Assembly: GCF_903652925.1 (NCBI RefSeq)
Contig: NZ_CAHLAR010000017.1
Span: 1-64,000, forward strand
Origin: Achromobacter anxifer
GTDB lineage: Bacteria > Pseudomonadota > Gammaproteobacteria > Burkholderiales > Burkholderiaceae_B
Reading direction: 5' to 3'
DNA: 64,000 bases
The notes under the pieces were generated by a model. That model had not been told where the DNA came from and searched no databases. It saw nothing but the letters and a program-made list of their open reading frames with translations. Made by a program: the position numbers and the translations under genes. Shown here in pieces: positions 44,847-51,904 of the stretch (position 1 is the first letter of the stretch; every line of letters begins with the position of its first letter).

Positions 44847-45767
44847 TCAGGCCAGGAATTCCTCGCGCTGGCGCCGCGCCTCGTCGATCAGCTTGCGGGT
44901 CGCGCCGGACAGGGAATCGTCGCGCCAGATCAGGTTCAGCGGGGCGCGCAGTTCCGCGGGATGGGCCAGGTTGACGTAGACCACGCCCTCGATGTTCACG
45001 CGGCGCAGCGACGCCGGCACCAGCGACACGCCCAGCCCGGCGGCCACCAGGCTCAGGGTGGACAGCATGCGCGGCGCTTCCTGGGCGACGCGCGGACTGA
45101 AGCCGGCCGCGCCGCAGGCCGCGATGATGGCGTCGTACAGGCCGGGGCCGCTATGGCGGCGGTAGAGGATCAGGGATTCGTCGGCCAGCTCCGACAGCGC
45201 GATGCGCTTGCGCGAGCGGCCCTTGACGGCCGGGTGGTCGGCGGGGAACGCGGCCAGCATGGGTTCTTCCAGCACCGTTTCCACCACCACGCCGCGGTCC
45301 AGGCCGTAGGGACCGCGGATGAAGGCCGCGTCCACGCGGCCCGCGCCGACGGCGTCCATCAGTTCGCCGGTGCTGCTTTCCTCCAGCACCAGCCGCACCT
45401 GGGGCGCGGCCTCGCGGAACCGGCGGATGACGGACGGCACGAAGGGATGGAACGCGGCCGAGCCGGTGAAGCCCACGGTCAGGCGTCCGGCTTCGCCCTG
45501 CGACACGCGGCGCACGCCTTCCACCGCCTGGTCGACCAGGGCCACGATGTTGCGCGCGTCGTCCAGCAGCGCGCGGCCGCTTTCGGTCAGCTCCATGCCG
45601 CGCGGCAGGCGGTGGAACAAGGTGACGCCCAGTTCCTGTTCCAGCACGCGGATCTGCTGGCTGAGTGGCGGCTGGCGGATGCCCAGCCGGGCGGCGGCCT
45701 TGGTCAGGTGGGATTCCTCGGCCACGGCCAGGAAGTAGCGCAGCAGCCTCAAGTCTACGGATGCCAT
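44847..45767 (-). CDS. LysR-family transcriptional regulator
   Basis: A 306-residue LysR protein. The N-terminal helix-turn-helix (about 1-65) contains LRLLRYFLAVAEESHLTKAAARLGIRQPPLSQQIRVLEQELG. The substrate-binding domain (about 90-300) has LTVGFTGSAAFHPFVP. It is divergent from the split chromate-transporter genes with a 125-bp gap holding LysR-like dyads, so it probably controls them. Its start codon overlaps the first dyad. The BenM/CatM-like substrate-binding style suggests a small organic co-inducer, but that is a guess. Confidence 0.9.
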   Translation of the reverse strand: MASVDLRLLRYFLAVAEESHLTKAAARLGIRQPPLSQQIRVLEQELGVTLFHRLPRGMELTESGRALLDDARNIVALVDQAVEGVRRVSQGEAGRLTVGFTGSAAFHPFVPSVIRRFREAAPQVRLVLEESSTGELMDAVGAGRVDAAFIRGPYGLDRGVVVETVLEEPMLAAFPADHPAVKGRSRKRIALSELADESLILYRRHSGPGLYDAIIAACGAAGFSPRVAQEAPRMLSTLSLVAAGLGVSLVPASLRRVNIEGVVYVNLAHPAELRAPLNLIWRDDSLSGATRKLIDEARRQREEFLA

Positions 45768-45802
45768 ATTCAGCCGATATGAATATATAGATAGTCATAT
45801 AT
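45766..45802. promoter_or_regulatory. LysR-type dyads between lysR and chrA genes
   Basis: ATATTC (45766-45771) and GAATAT (45781-45786) form an inverted repeat with a 9-bp spacer. It is followed by ATATAT-8-ATATAT at about 45783-45802. The A/T-rich run stands out from the GC-rich background and overlaps the LysR start codon, fitting an autoregulatory LysR site. Confidence 0.45.
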
Positions 45803-45892
45803 TAGACATTATCCAAGGCGAAGAGTAGGCTGCAATCTCGTTGTCTCCCCCCTGTTCCACCCCGCGCCCGTTCCGTGGCGTCGGCAAAAAAA

Positions 45893-46471
45893 ATGATGAA
45901 CGCAGCACCTTCCATCCCCGAGGCCGAAATCCGGCCCGCGCCCACTTGCGGGCAATTGTTCTATGGCTTCCTGATGCTCGGCCTGACGGCCTTCGGCGGC
46001 GCGCTGCCGCTGGCGCGCCGCATGGTGGTCGAAAAGCACGGCTGGCTCAGCGGCGCCGAATTCACCGACCTGCTGGGCCTGTGCCAGTTCCTGCCCGGCG
46101 GCAACATCATCAACCTGTCGGTGGCGCTGGGCATGAAGTTCCGCGGCCCGCGCGGCGCCTTCGCGGCGCTGATGGGCCTGATCCTGGCGCCGTCCGCCAT
46201 CGTGGTCATGCTGGGCATGGTGTACGACCGCTTCCAGAACGACCCGCACATCCAGCACCTGTTCGCCGGGCTGGCGGCCGCCGCCGCGGGCCTCCTGATC
46301 TCGATGGCGGTGAAGATCGGGCTGCCGGTGATCAAGCGCCGCGACTGGCTGGCCGGCGTGGTGGCCACGGCCTGTTTCATCGCCATCGCCGTGCTGCGCA
46401 TTCCGCTGCTGCCCACCATGGCGGTGCTGACGCCGCTGAGCATCCTGATGGTCTGGAGGCAACGTCGATGA
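45893..46471 (+). CDS. chrA: Chromate transporter, N-terminal-type half (ChrA family)
   Basis: A 192-residue membrane protein of the CHR family. The motif FLMLGLTAFGGALPLARRMVVEKHGWL (two adjoining parts) opens the domain, followed by LLGLCQFLPGGNIINLSVALG. The start is uncertain: two ATG codons at 45893 and 45896 follow an A-run, and a GTG at 45875 is in frame. It is a half-size (short-chain) CHR protein; the second half is encoded by the next gene with a 4-bp overlap. Short-chain pairs transport chromate as heterodimers in some bacteria; other anions are possible. Confidence 0.85.
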   Translation: MMNAAPSIPEAEIRPAPTCGQLFYGFLMLGLTAFGGALPLARRMVVEKHGWLSGAEFTDLLGLCQFLPGGNIINLSVALGMKFRGPRGAFAALMGLILAPSAIVVMLGMVYDRFQNDPHIQHLFAGLAAAAAGLLISMAVKIGLPVIKRRDWLAGVVATACFIAIAVLRIPLLPTMAVLTPLSILMVWRQRR

Positions 46472-46992
46472 TCCACACGCTGATCGCCCTGGCCCTGATC
46501 TTTTCCGAGCTGTCCGTGCTGGCGTTCGGCGGGGGCAACACCATCCTGCCCGAGATGCAGCGCCAGGTGGTGGAAGTGCATGGCTGGATGACGGCGGCGG
46601 ATTTCTCCGCGCTGTTCGCCCTGGGCCAGGCCGCCCCGGGCCCCAACCTGATGGTGGTCACCCTGGTCGGCTGGCACGTGGCTGGCGGCCTGGGCATGCT
46701 GGTCACCACCATCGCCAAGTTCGGCCCGTCCTCCATCATCACCGTGATCGCGTTGGGGCTGTGGGAACGGTTCAAGGACCGACCGTGGCGCGGCGTGATC
46801 CAGGCGGGCATCTTCCCCATGACGGTGGGCCTGGTGGCCGCAAGCGCGGCGCTCATCACCGAAGCCTCGGCGCATACCTGGCTGCTGGGGGCCATCACCG
46901 CCGCGGTGGCGCTGCTGGGCAGCTTCACCCGCATCCACCCGCTGTGGCTGCTGTTCGGCGGCGCGCTGGTCGGTTTGCTCGGCATCGGTTAG
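46468..46992 (+). CDS. chrA: Chromate transporter, C-terminal-type half (ChrA family)
   Basis: A 174-residue membrane protein with the second CHR domain: FSELSVLAFGGGNTILPEMQRQVV and FALGQAAPGPNLMVVTLVGW. The ATG at 46468 overlaps the stop of the first half by 4 bp, so both halves are made in step. Together they equal one full-length ChrA. Confidence 0.87.
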   Translation: MIHTLIALALIFSELSVLAFGGGNTILPEMQRQVVEVHGWMTAADFSALFALGQAAPGPNLMVVTLVGWHVAGGLGMLVTTIAKFGPSSIITVIALGLWERFKDRPWRGVIQAGIFPMTVGLVAASAALITEASAHTWLLGAITAAVALLGSFTRIHPLWLLFGGALVGLLGIG

Positions 46993-47024
46993 CGTAAGGG
47001 CTCCTGCCTCGAAGGGAGCCCGAT

Positions 47025-47717
47025 ATGACCGATCCGCTCAAGGATCCCGACGCCGATCCCGACAACGTTGCCGGCCTGCCGTTCTTCCATGCGCACCGAC
47101 GCCTGGTGATGTGCGGCCTGCTGTTCGCGGTGGTGGCAGGCGGCCTTTACGAGGCGGGACTGCCGCCCAGCCGCGCCGTGCTGCTGGGTTTCGACGCCGC
47201 GGCGCTGGTGTTCCTGATCCTGACCGTCTGGGCCTTCGGCAAGGCCACGCCCGCGTCCATGCGCGTGCGCGCGCAGCAGCAGGACGTGGGGCGCACCGGC
47301 GTGCTGTGGAGCAGCGTGGCGCTGTCCTGCCTGGTGATGCTGGCCTTGTGGGTGGAACTGCGCCCCGGCGCGGGGCCGGGCGGCGCGATGGGCGTGGTGG
47401 ACATGCTGGCCGCCGCCGTCAGTATCGTGCTGTCGTGGCTCTACATGAACATGATTTTTGCCCTGCATTACGCGCACGGCTACTGCAGCCGCCGCAACGC
47501 CATGCACAAGGGCCTGGATTTTCCCGGCACCCAGGATCCGGACTACTGGGACTTCGCCTATTTCGCCCTGGTGCTGGGCATGACGTTCCAGGTGTCCGAC
47601 GTGCAGATCGTCAACCGGCGCCTGCGGCGCACCGCGTTGATGCACAGCGTGATCGCGTTCTTCTTCAACGTCTTCATCATCGCGATCAGCGTCAACGTGG
47701 CGGCCGGCAAGATCTGA
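47025..47717 (+). CDS. DUF1345 membrane protein
   Basis: A 230-residue protein with about five hydrophobic segments (near 27-48, 54-72, 98-114, 123-150 and 205-226) and the conserved DUF1345 block [20 protein letters not shown]. An AGGGAG ribosome site precedes the ATG. The family is widespread and of unknown function. It is 32 bp downstream of the chrA halves, so co-transcription is possible. Confidence 0.85.
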   Translation: MTDPLKDPDADPDNVAGLPFFHAHRRLVMCGLLFAVVAGGLYEAGLPPSRAVLLGFDAAALVFLILTVWAFGKATPASMRVRAQQQDVGRTGVLWSSVALSCLVMLALWVELRPGAGPGGAMGVVDMLAAAVSIVLSWLYMNMIFALHYAHGYCSRRNAMHKGLDFPGTQDPDYWDFAYFALVLGMTFQVSDVQIVNRRLRRTALMHSVIAFFFNVFIIAISVNVAAGKI

Positions 47718-47732
47718 ACGGCGGGGCGGGAC

Positions 47733-48851
47733 TCAGGCCGCCGCCAGCCGCCACAGCGAGGTCGTTTCCTTCGAGCGCGCCGCGTGCAGCGGGTCGTTCG
47801 GGTCCTGGGCGCGGCCGTGCGTGGGGCGGGTGTCGATGCGCTCCACCACGCGCAAGCCGGCTGCGCTGATCATCTCCAGCAATTGCTCGCGGCTGCGCAG
47901 GCCCAGATGTTCGGCCAGGTCCGACAGGATCAGCCAGCCTTCGCCGGTGGGCGTCAGATGCGCCGCCAGCCCGTTCAGGAAACCGCGCAGCATGCGGCTG
48001 TCGGGGTCGTACACCGCATGCTCGACGGGCGAGCTGGGACGCGCCGGCAGCCACGGTGGGTTGCAGACGATCAGCGATACCCGGCCTTCGGGGAACAGAT
48101 CGGTCTGCTCGACGTCGACCTGCTTGGACAGGCCTAGCCGTTCCAGGTTTTCGCGCGCGCAGGCCAGGGCGCGGGGATCCATGTCGGTGGCGATCACGCG
48201 CTTGCCGCCGCGGCGCGCCAGCACGGCGGCCAGCACGCCCGTGCCGGTGCCGATATCGAAGGCCACGCTGCCGCGCGGCATCGGCGTGCGCGCCACCAGG
48301 TCGATGTATTCGCCGCGCAGCGGCGAGAACACGCCGTAATGCGGATGGATGCGGGCGTTCAGCGCGGGAATCTCCACGCCTTTCTTGCGCCATTCGAAGG
48401 CGCCGATCAGGCCCAGCAATTCGCGCAGCGAGGCGACGTAGGGTTCGGCCGCCGGCCCGTGGGCTTCCTCGCAGGCTTGCCGCGCGTCGGGCGCGCGGCG
48501 CAGCGGAATGCCGTGGCCGGCGTCGAACGGAATCAGCAGCATGCCCAGGATGCGCGCGCGTTGCGACTGGATCTGGCGATGCTGGTTGAAGGCGTCCAGC
48601 GGGGTGTCCACCGGTTTGCGCGGCCGCTTGTCGACGCGTCGCGTGATGGCCTGTAGCAACTGCCGCGCATTCTGGAAATCGCCGCGCCACAGCAGGCCGA
48701 CGCCTTCGCAGGCCTGGCGGTAGGCCATGTCCGCGGTCATGGTGTCGTCCGCGACCACCACGCGCTTGGGCGGCGCGGCGCCGGATTCTGAGCGCCAGCG
48801 GGCGGAGTGCGGGGTCTGGTTTTCTTCCCAGTGGATTTCAGGGACGGTCAA
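47733..48851 (-). CDS. HemK-like class I methyltransferase with TTG start
   Basis: A 372-residue SAM-dependent methyltransferase. The C-terminal Rossmann domain carries SVAFDIGTGTGVLAAVLARRG (motif I, about 205-225), VIATDMDPRALACARENL and the NPPW motif (LIVCNPPWLPARP) of N-methylating HemK-like enzymes. The N-terminal half is helical. I place the start at a TTG (48851, LTVPEIHW) because GGAG lies 7 nt upstream; the next ATG at 48740 would remove a conserved-looking N-terminus. The substrate may be a protein Gln/Asn or RNA; unresolved. Confidence 0.78.
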   Translation of the reverse strand: MTVPEIHWEENQTPHSARWRSESGAAPPKRVVVADDTMTADMAYRQACEGVGLLWRGDFQNARQLLQAITRRVDKRPRKPVDTPLDAFNQHRQIQSQRARILGMLLIPFDAGHGIPLRRAPDARQACEEAHGPAAEPYVASLRELLGLIGAFEWRKKGVEIPALNARIHPHYGVFSPLRGEYIDLVARTPMPRGSVAFDIGTGTGVLAAVLARRGGKRVIATDMDPRALACARENLERLGLSKQVDVEQTDLFPEGRVSLIVCNPPWLPARPSSPVEHAVYDPDSRMLRGFLNGLAAHLTPTGEGWLILSDLAEHLGLRSREQLLEMISAAGLRVVERIDTRPTHGRAQDPNDPLHAARSKETTSLWRLAAA

Positions 48852-48901
48852 CGTGTCGCTCCAGCAAGGCGGGGCGCGCGGGGCAGGGAGATCATGGGGA
48901 A

Positions 48902-48948
48902 GCAAAAAAGAAAGGGCGCGGGCTGCCAATGTAGCAGCTTCGCGCCCT
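48902..48948 (-). terminator. Rho-independent terminator after the OFA transporter gene
   Basis: The stem pairs 48913-48920 with 48941-48948 (8 bp) and continues as 48922-48926 with 48934-48938 (5 bp), loop of 7 nt. On the minus strand it is followed by TTTCTTTTTTGC. It ends transcription 55 bp downstream of the transporter stop and just before the methyltransferase ribosome-binding site. Confidence 0.85.
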
Positions 48949-49002
48949 GTCGCGGCGTCCCGTGGCGGCAGGCGCCGCCTGCCGCGATGTCCGATGACGG
49001 CC

Positions 49003-50670
49003 TTAGTGGAACAGCACCACCGCCTTCTGCAGGGTGATCCAGATGCCCCAGGCCAGCGGGATGCCCACGCAGGCCCAGGCGAACAGCACCAGCGCCGCCG
49101 GCGTGCGGAACGTGGACGTGCCGACCCCATGCGTTTCCGTCGAGATCGCGCGCTCATGGGCCAGCGCCTTTTCGCGCGCCAGCTCCTCGTCGTTCATGAA
49201 GTACTTGGGGTTCACGGGTCGGATCGCCAGGTTGCACAGGAAACCCAGCGCCAGCATGCCCGCCAGGATGTACATGGTGATGTCGTACACCTGGGCGCGC
49301 GGCACGCCGATGGACAGCTGGTATTCGCGGATGTAGTTCACCAGCACCGGTCCGAAGATGCCCGCCGCCGACCAGGCCGTGAGCAGCCGGCCATGGATGG
49401 CGCCCACCATCTGCGTGCCGAACAGGTCAGCCAGATAGGCCGGCACGGTGGAAAAGCCGCCGCCGTACATGGACAGGATGATGCAGAAGGCGGCCACGAA
49501 CAGGGCCAGCGCGCCGATGTGCGCGGTCCACGGAATGGCCGAGTACAGCGCGAAGCCCAGCACGAAGAACACGAAGTAGGTGGTCTTGCGGCCCAGCTTG
49601 TCGGACAGGCTGGCCCAGAAGAAGCGGCCGCCGATGTTGAACAGGCTCAGCAGGCCGGTGAAGCCGGCGGCGATGGCGGCGATAGCCGCCAGCTGGTTCT
49701 TGTCCAGCTGCACGTAGCCCAGCTCGGGCTGGTTGATCAGGCCGCCGCCGAACACTTCCTGCAGCAGCGGCGAGGCCATGCCCAGGATGCCGATGCCGGC
49801 CGTGACGTTCAGGCACAGTGCCCACCACACCAGCCAGAACTGCGGCACGCCCCAGACGCGCTGCACATGGACGTGGCCCTTGGTGATCATGGCGTTGCCG
49901 GCATGCTTGGCCGGGGCGGTCCAGCCTTCGGGCTTCCAGCCGGTGGGCGGCACGCGGTAGCCCAGCGCGCCCGACATCATGAAGACGAAGTACACCGCCG
50001 CCATGGTCAGGAAGGTCTGCCAGACGCCCGGCGAGTCGGGGGTGGCGAAATGGCGCATCAGCAGGTCGGCTAGCGGCGCGCCTATCATCGCGCCGCCGCC
50101 GAAGCCCATGATGGCCATGCCCGTGGCCATGCCGCGGCGGTCCGGGAACCACTTGATCAGCGTGCTGACGGGCGATATGTAGCCCAGCCCCAGGCCGATG
50201 CCGCCGATGACGCCGGAGCCCAGCCACAGCATCCACATCTGGTGCAGGTACACGCCGATGGCCGAAATGACCAGGCCGCCGCACCAGCACAGGGCCGATA
50301 CCACGCCCGCCTTGCGCGGACCGGCTCGTTCCAGCCAGCCGCCCCACAGCGCCGCCGAGCAGCCCAGCAGCACGAAGAACAGGGTGTACATCCACCCCAT
50401 GGTCGAGATTTTCCAGTCGCAATTGGTGGCGAACAGCTCGGCGGCGAGGCTCATGTCCGCGGGGCAGGCCAGCGGCTTGGCGCCGCCCACCACCTTGGAC
50501 AACGGCAGCCAGAACACCGAGAAGCCGTAGGCCATGCCGATGCACAGGTGGATGGCCAGGGCGGCCGGGGGGACCAGCCAGCGCGAAAATCCCGGGCCGG
50601 CTATGGTGCGTTCCTTGTCGAAAAAGCCTGGCTTCGAACCGGGCAGGTCCAGCGTCGCAGTGCTCTGCAT
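49003..50670 (-). CDS. OFA-family MFS transporter
   Basis: A 555-residue major-facilitator protein with about 12 membrane helices. The OFA (oxalate/formate antiporter) style is seen in IHLCIGMAYGFSVFWLPLSK, LGLGYISPVSTLIKWFPDRRG (two parts) and the large central loop. It lies directly downstream of the formate dehydrogenase genes on the same strand (107-bp gap with a hairpin), so formate or oxalate exchange is likely. The substrate assignment is from family and context. Confidence 0.8.
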   Translation of the reverse strand: MQSTATLDLPGSKPGFFDKERTIAGPGFSRWLVPPAALAIHLCIGMAYGFSVFWLPLSKVVGGAKPLACPADMSLAAELFATNCDWKISTMGWMYTLFFVLLGCSAALWGGWLERAGPRKAGVVSALCWCGGLVISAIGVYLHQMWMLWLGSGVIGGIGLGLGYISPVSTLIKWFPDRRGMATGMAIMGFGGGAMIGAPLADLLMRHFATPDSPGVWQTFLTMAAVYFVFMMSGALGYRVPPTGWKPEGWTAPAKHAGNAMITKGHVHVQRVWGVPQFWLVWWALCLNVTAGIGILGMASPLLQEVFGGGLINQPELGYVQLDKNQLAAIAAIAAGFTGLLSLFNIGGRFFWASLSDKLGRKTTYFVFFVLGFALYSAIPWTAHIGALALFVAAFCIILSMYGGGFSTVPAYLADLFGTQMVGAIHGRLLTAWSAAGIFGPVLVNYIREYQLSIGVPRAQVYDITMYILAGMLALGFLCNLAIRPVNPKYFMNDEELAREKALAHERAISTETHGVGTSTFRTPAALVLFAWACVGIPLAWGIWITLQKAVVLFH

Positions 50671-50754
50671 GTTGTCTCCTCTTGGGGGGCTGCCTTATGG
50701 CGTGCGTAGTCCGGCAACCGGCCGGTTCCGCCGCTCTCTTTTTATGGTGTTCTT

Positions 50755-50771
50755 GGCGCCTGGCAGGCGCC
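50755..50771 (-). other. GC hairpin between fdsD and the OFA gene
   Basis: GGCGCCTGGCAGGCGCC forms a 7-8 bp stem. It has no T-tract directly after it on the minus strand, although TAAAAAGAG follows 15 nt later. It could slow transcription or protect the fds mRNA end, reducing read-through into the transporter gene. Confidence 0.4.
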
Positions 50772-50777
50772 GCCGCG

Positions 50778-51035
50778 CTAAGCCACGCGGGCGATCGGCG
50801 TGAGGCGCTGGCGGTTTTGCGTGACGGCGTCCAGCACCAGCGGGTGCAGGCGTTCCGTTCCGGCGTCGCCGTCGGGGCTTTGATCCAGGAAGCCCAGGAG
50901 CTCGTTGCGCATGCGCGGTTCCCAGAACTTGTGGATATGGTTGGCCACGCCTTCCAGCGCTTCCTGGCGGTCGGGCATGGCTTCAAAGAATTGGCCGATG
51001 CGGTTGGCCATGCGGATCAGGTTGCCGATTTCCAT
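50778..51035 (-). CDS. fdsD: Formate dehydrogenase delta subunit FdsD
   Basis: An 85-residue protein matching the NAD-dependent formate dehydrogenase delta subunit: NLIRMANRIGQFFEAMPDRQEALEGVANHIHKFWEPRMR. This small subunit is needed for assembly or stability of FdsGBA. It is the last fds gene, 18 bp after fdhD. Confidence 0.9.
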   Translation of the reverse strand: MEIGNLIRMANRIGQFFEAMPDRQEALEGVANHIHKFWEPRMRNELLGFLDQSPDGDAGTERLHPLVLDAVTQNRQRLTPIARVA

Positions 51036-51053
51036 GCTTGGGTGAGGTCCGGT

Positions 51054-51875
51054 TCAGGGGATGATGCGTGATGGATGGGTGTACAGCGTGGCGTCGTCGC
51101 CGCGCAGAAAGCCCAGCAGGCTGACGTTGGCGTCATGGGCCAGGCGGATCGCCAGCGCCGTGGGCGCGGACACCGAGGCCAGCACGGCGACGCCGGCCGC
51201 CGCGGTTTTCTGCACCATTTCGAAACTGGCGCGGCTGGACACCACCACGATGCCGTCGCCCGCATGCATGGCCTGGCGCGCCAGCGCGCCGACCAGCTTG
51301 TCCAGGGCGTTGTGGCGGCCCACGTCCTCGCGCACCAGCGCCACGGCGCCGTCGGCGCCGGCCCAGCCCGCGGCGTGGGTGGCGCCGGTGATGTCGTGCA
51401 GCGCCTGGCGCGTCCGCATGTCGCGCATGGCGGCCAGTACCGCCTGGATGCGCACGGGCGAACCATTGGTGACGGGTGCCACCGGCCGCAGCACTTCCGG
51501 CAACGTTTCCACGCCGCACAGGCCGCAGCCCGTGCGTCCGGCCATGGCGCGCCGGCGCGACTTCAGCCGCACTTCACAGGCGGTGGAGATTTCCAGCTGC
51601 ACCACGATGCCGTCGCATTGCGGCAGCAGGTCGATGCCGCGCACGTCGCTGACGCCGTCGATGATGCCTTCGGACAGCGCGAAGCCCACGGCGAAGTCTT
51701 CCAGGTCGGCCGGGGTGGCCAGCATGGTGGCGTGGCTGATGCCGTTGAACTCCAGCGCCACCGGCGTTTCCTCGGCCACGGAATCGGCTTCGCCGCCGGG
51801 GACGAGGGCGCCGCCCCGCACGCGGGTGACCTGGACCTGCGTGCAGTCGGGGCGGGAGGGCGGTGGCGTGGGCAT
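51054..51875 (-). CDS. fdhD: Formate dehydrogenase accessory sulfurtransferase FdhD
   Basis: About 273 residues from the ATG at 51875 (AGGA 7 nt upstream). An alternative ATG at 51908 overlaps the fdsA stop and would add 11 residues. The conserved Cys pair lies in RTGCGLCGVETLPE, with EETPVALEFNGISHATMLATP (family start), EDVGRHNALDKLVG and SSRASFEMVQKTAAAGV. FdhD passes sulfur to the molybdenum cofactor so that FdsA becomes active. Its place between fdsA and fdsD is the usual one. Confidence 0.92.
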   Translation of the reverse strand: MPTPPPSRPDCTQVQVTRVRGGALVPGGEADSVAEETPVALEFNGISHATMLATPADLEDFAVGFALSEGIIDGVSDVRGIDLLPQCDGIVVQLEISTACEVRLKSRRRAMAGRTGCGLCGVETLPEVLRPVAPVTNGSPVRIQAVLAAMRDMRTRQALHDITGATHAAGWAGADGAVALVREDVGRHNALDKLVGALARQAMHAGDGIVVVSSRASFEMVQKTAAAGVAVLASVSAPTALAIRLAHDANVSLLGFLRGDDATLYTHPSRIIP

Positions 51876-51904
51876 GGTTGCGTCCTGGCGGTTCGGGCTG
51901 GGGG

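Noticed and set aside
45893-46992. Frameshifted single chrA pseudogene
   Set aside because: The two halves overlap by an ATGA with proper start and stop, and both CHR domains are intact. Short-chain CHR pairs are a known arrangement.
50755-50771. Rho-independent terminator after fdsD
   Set aside because: The hairpin has no T-tract immediately after it on the minus strand, so it is kept only as a stem-loop.
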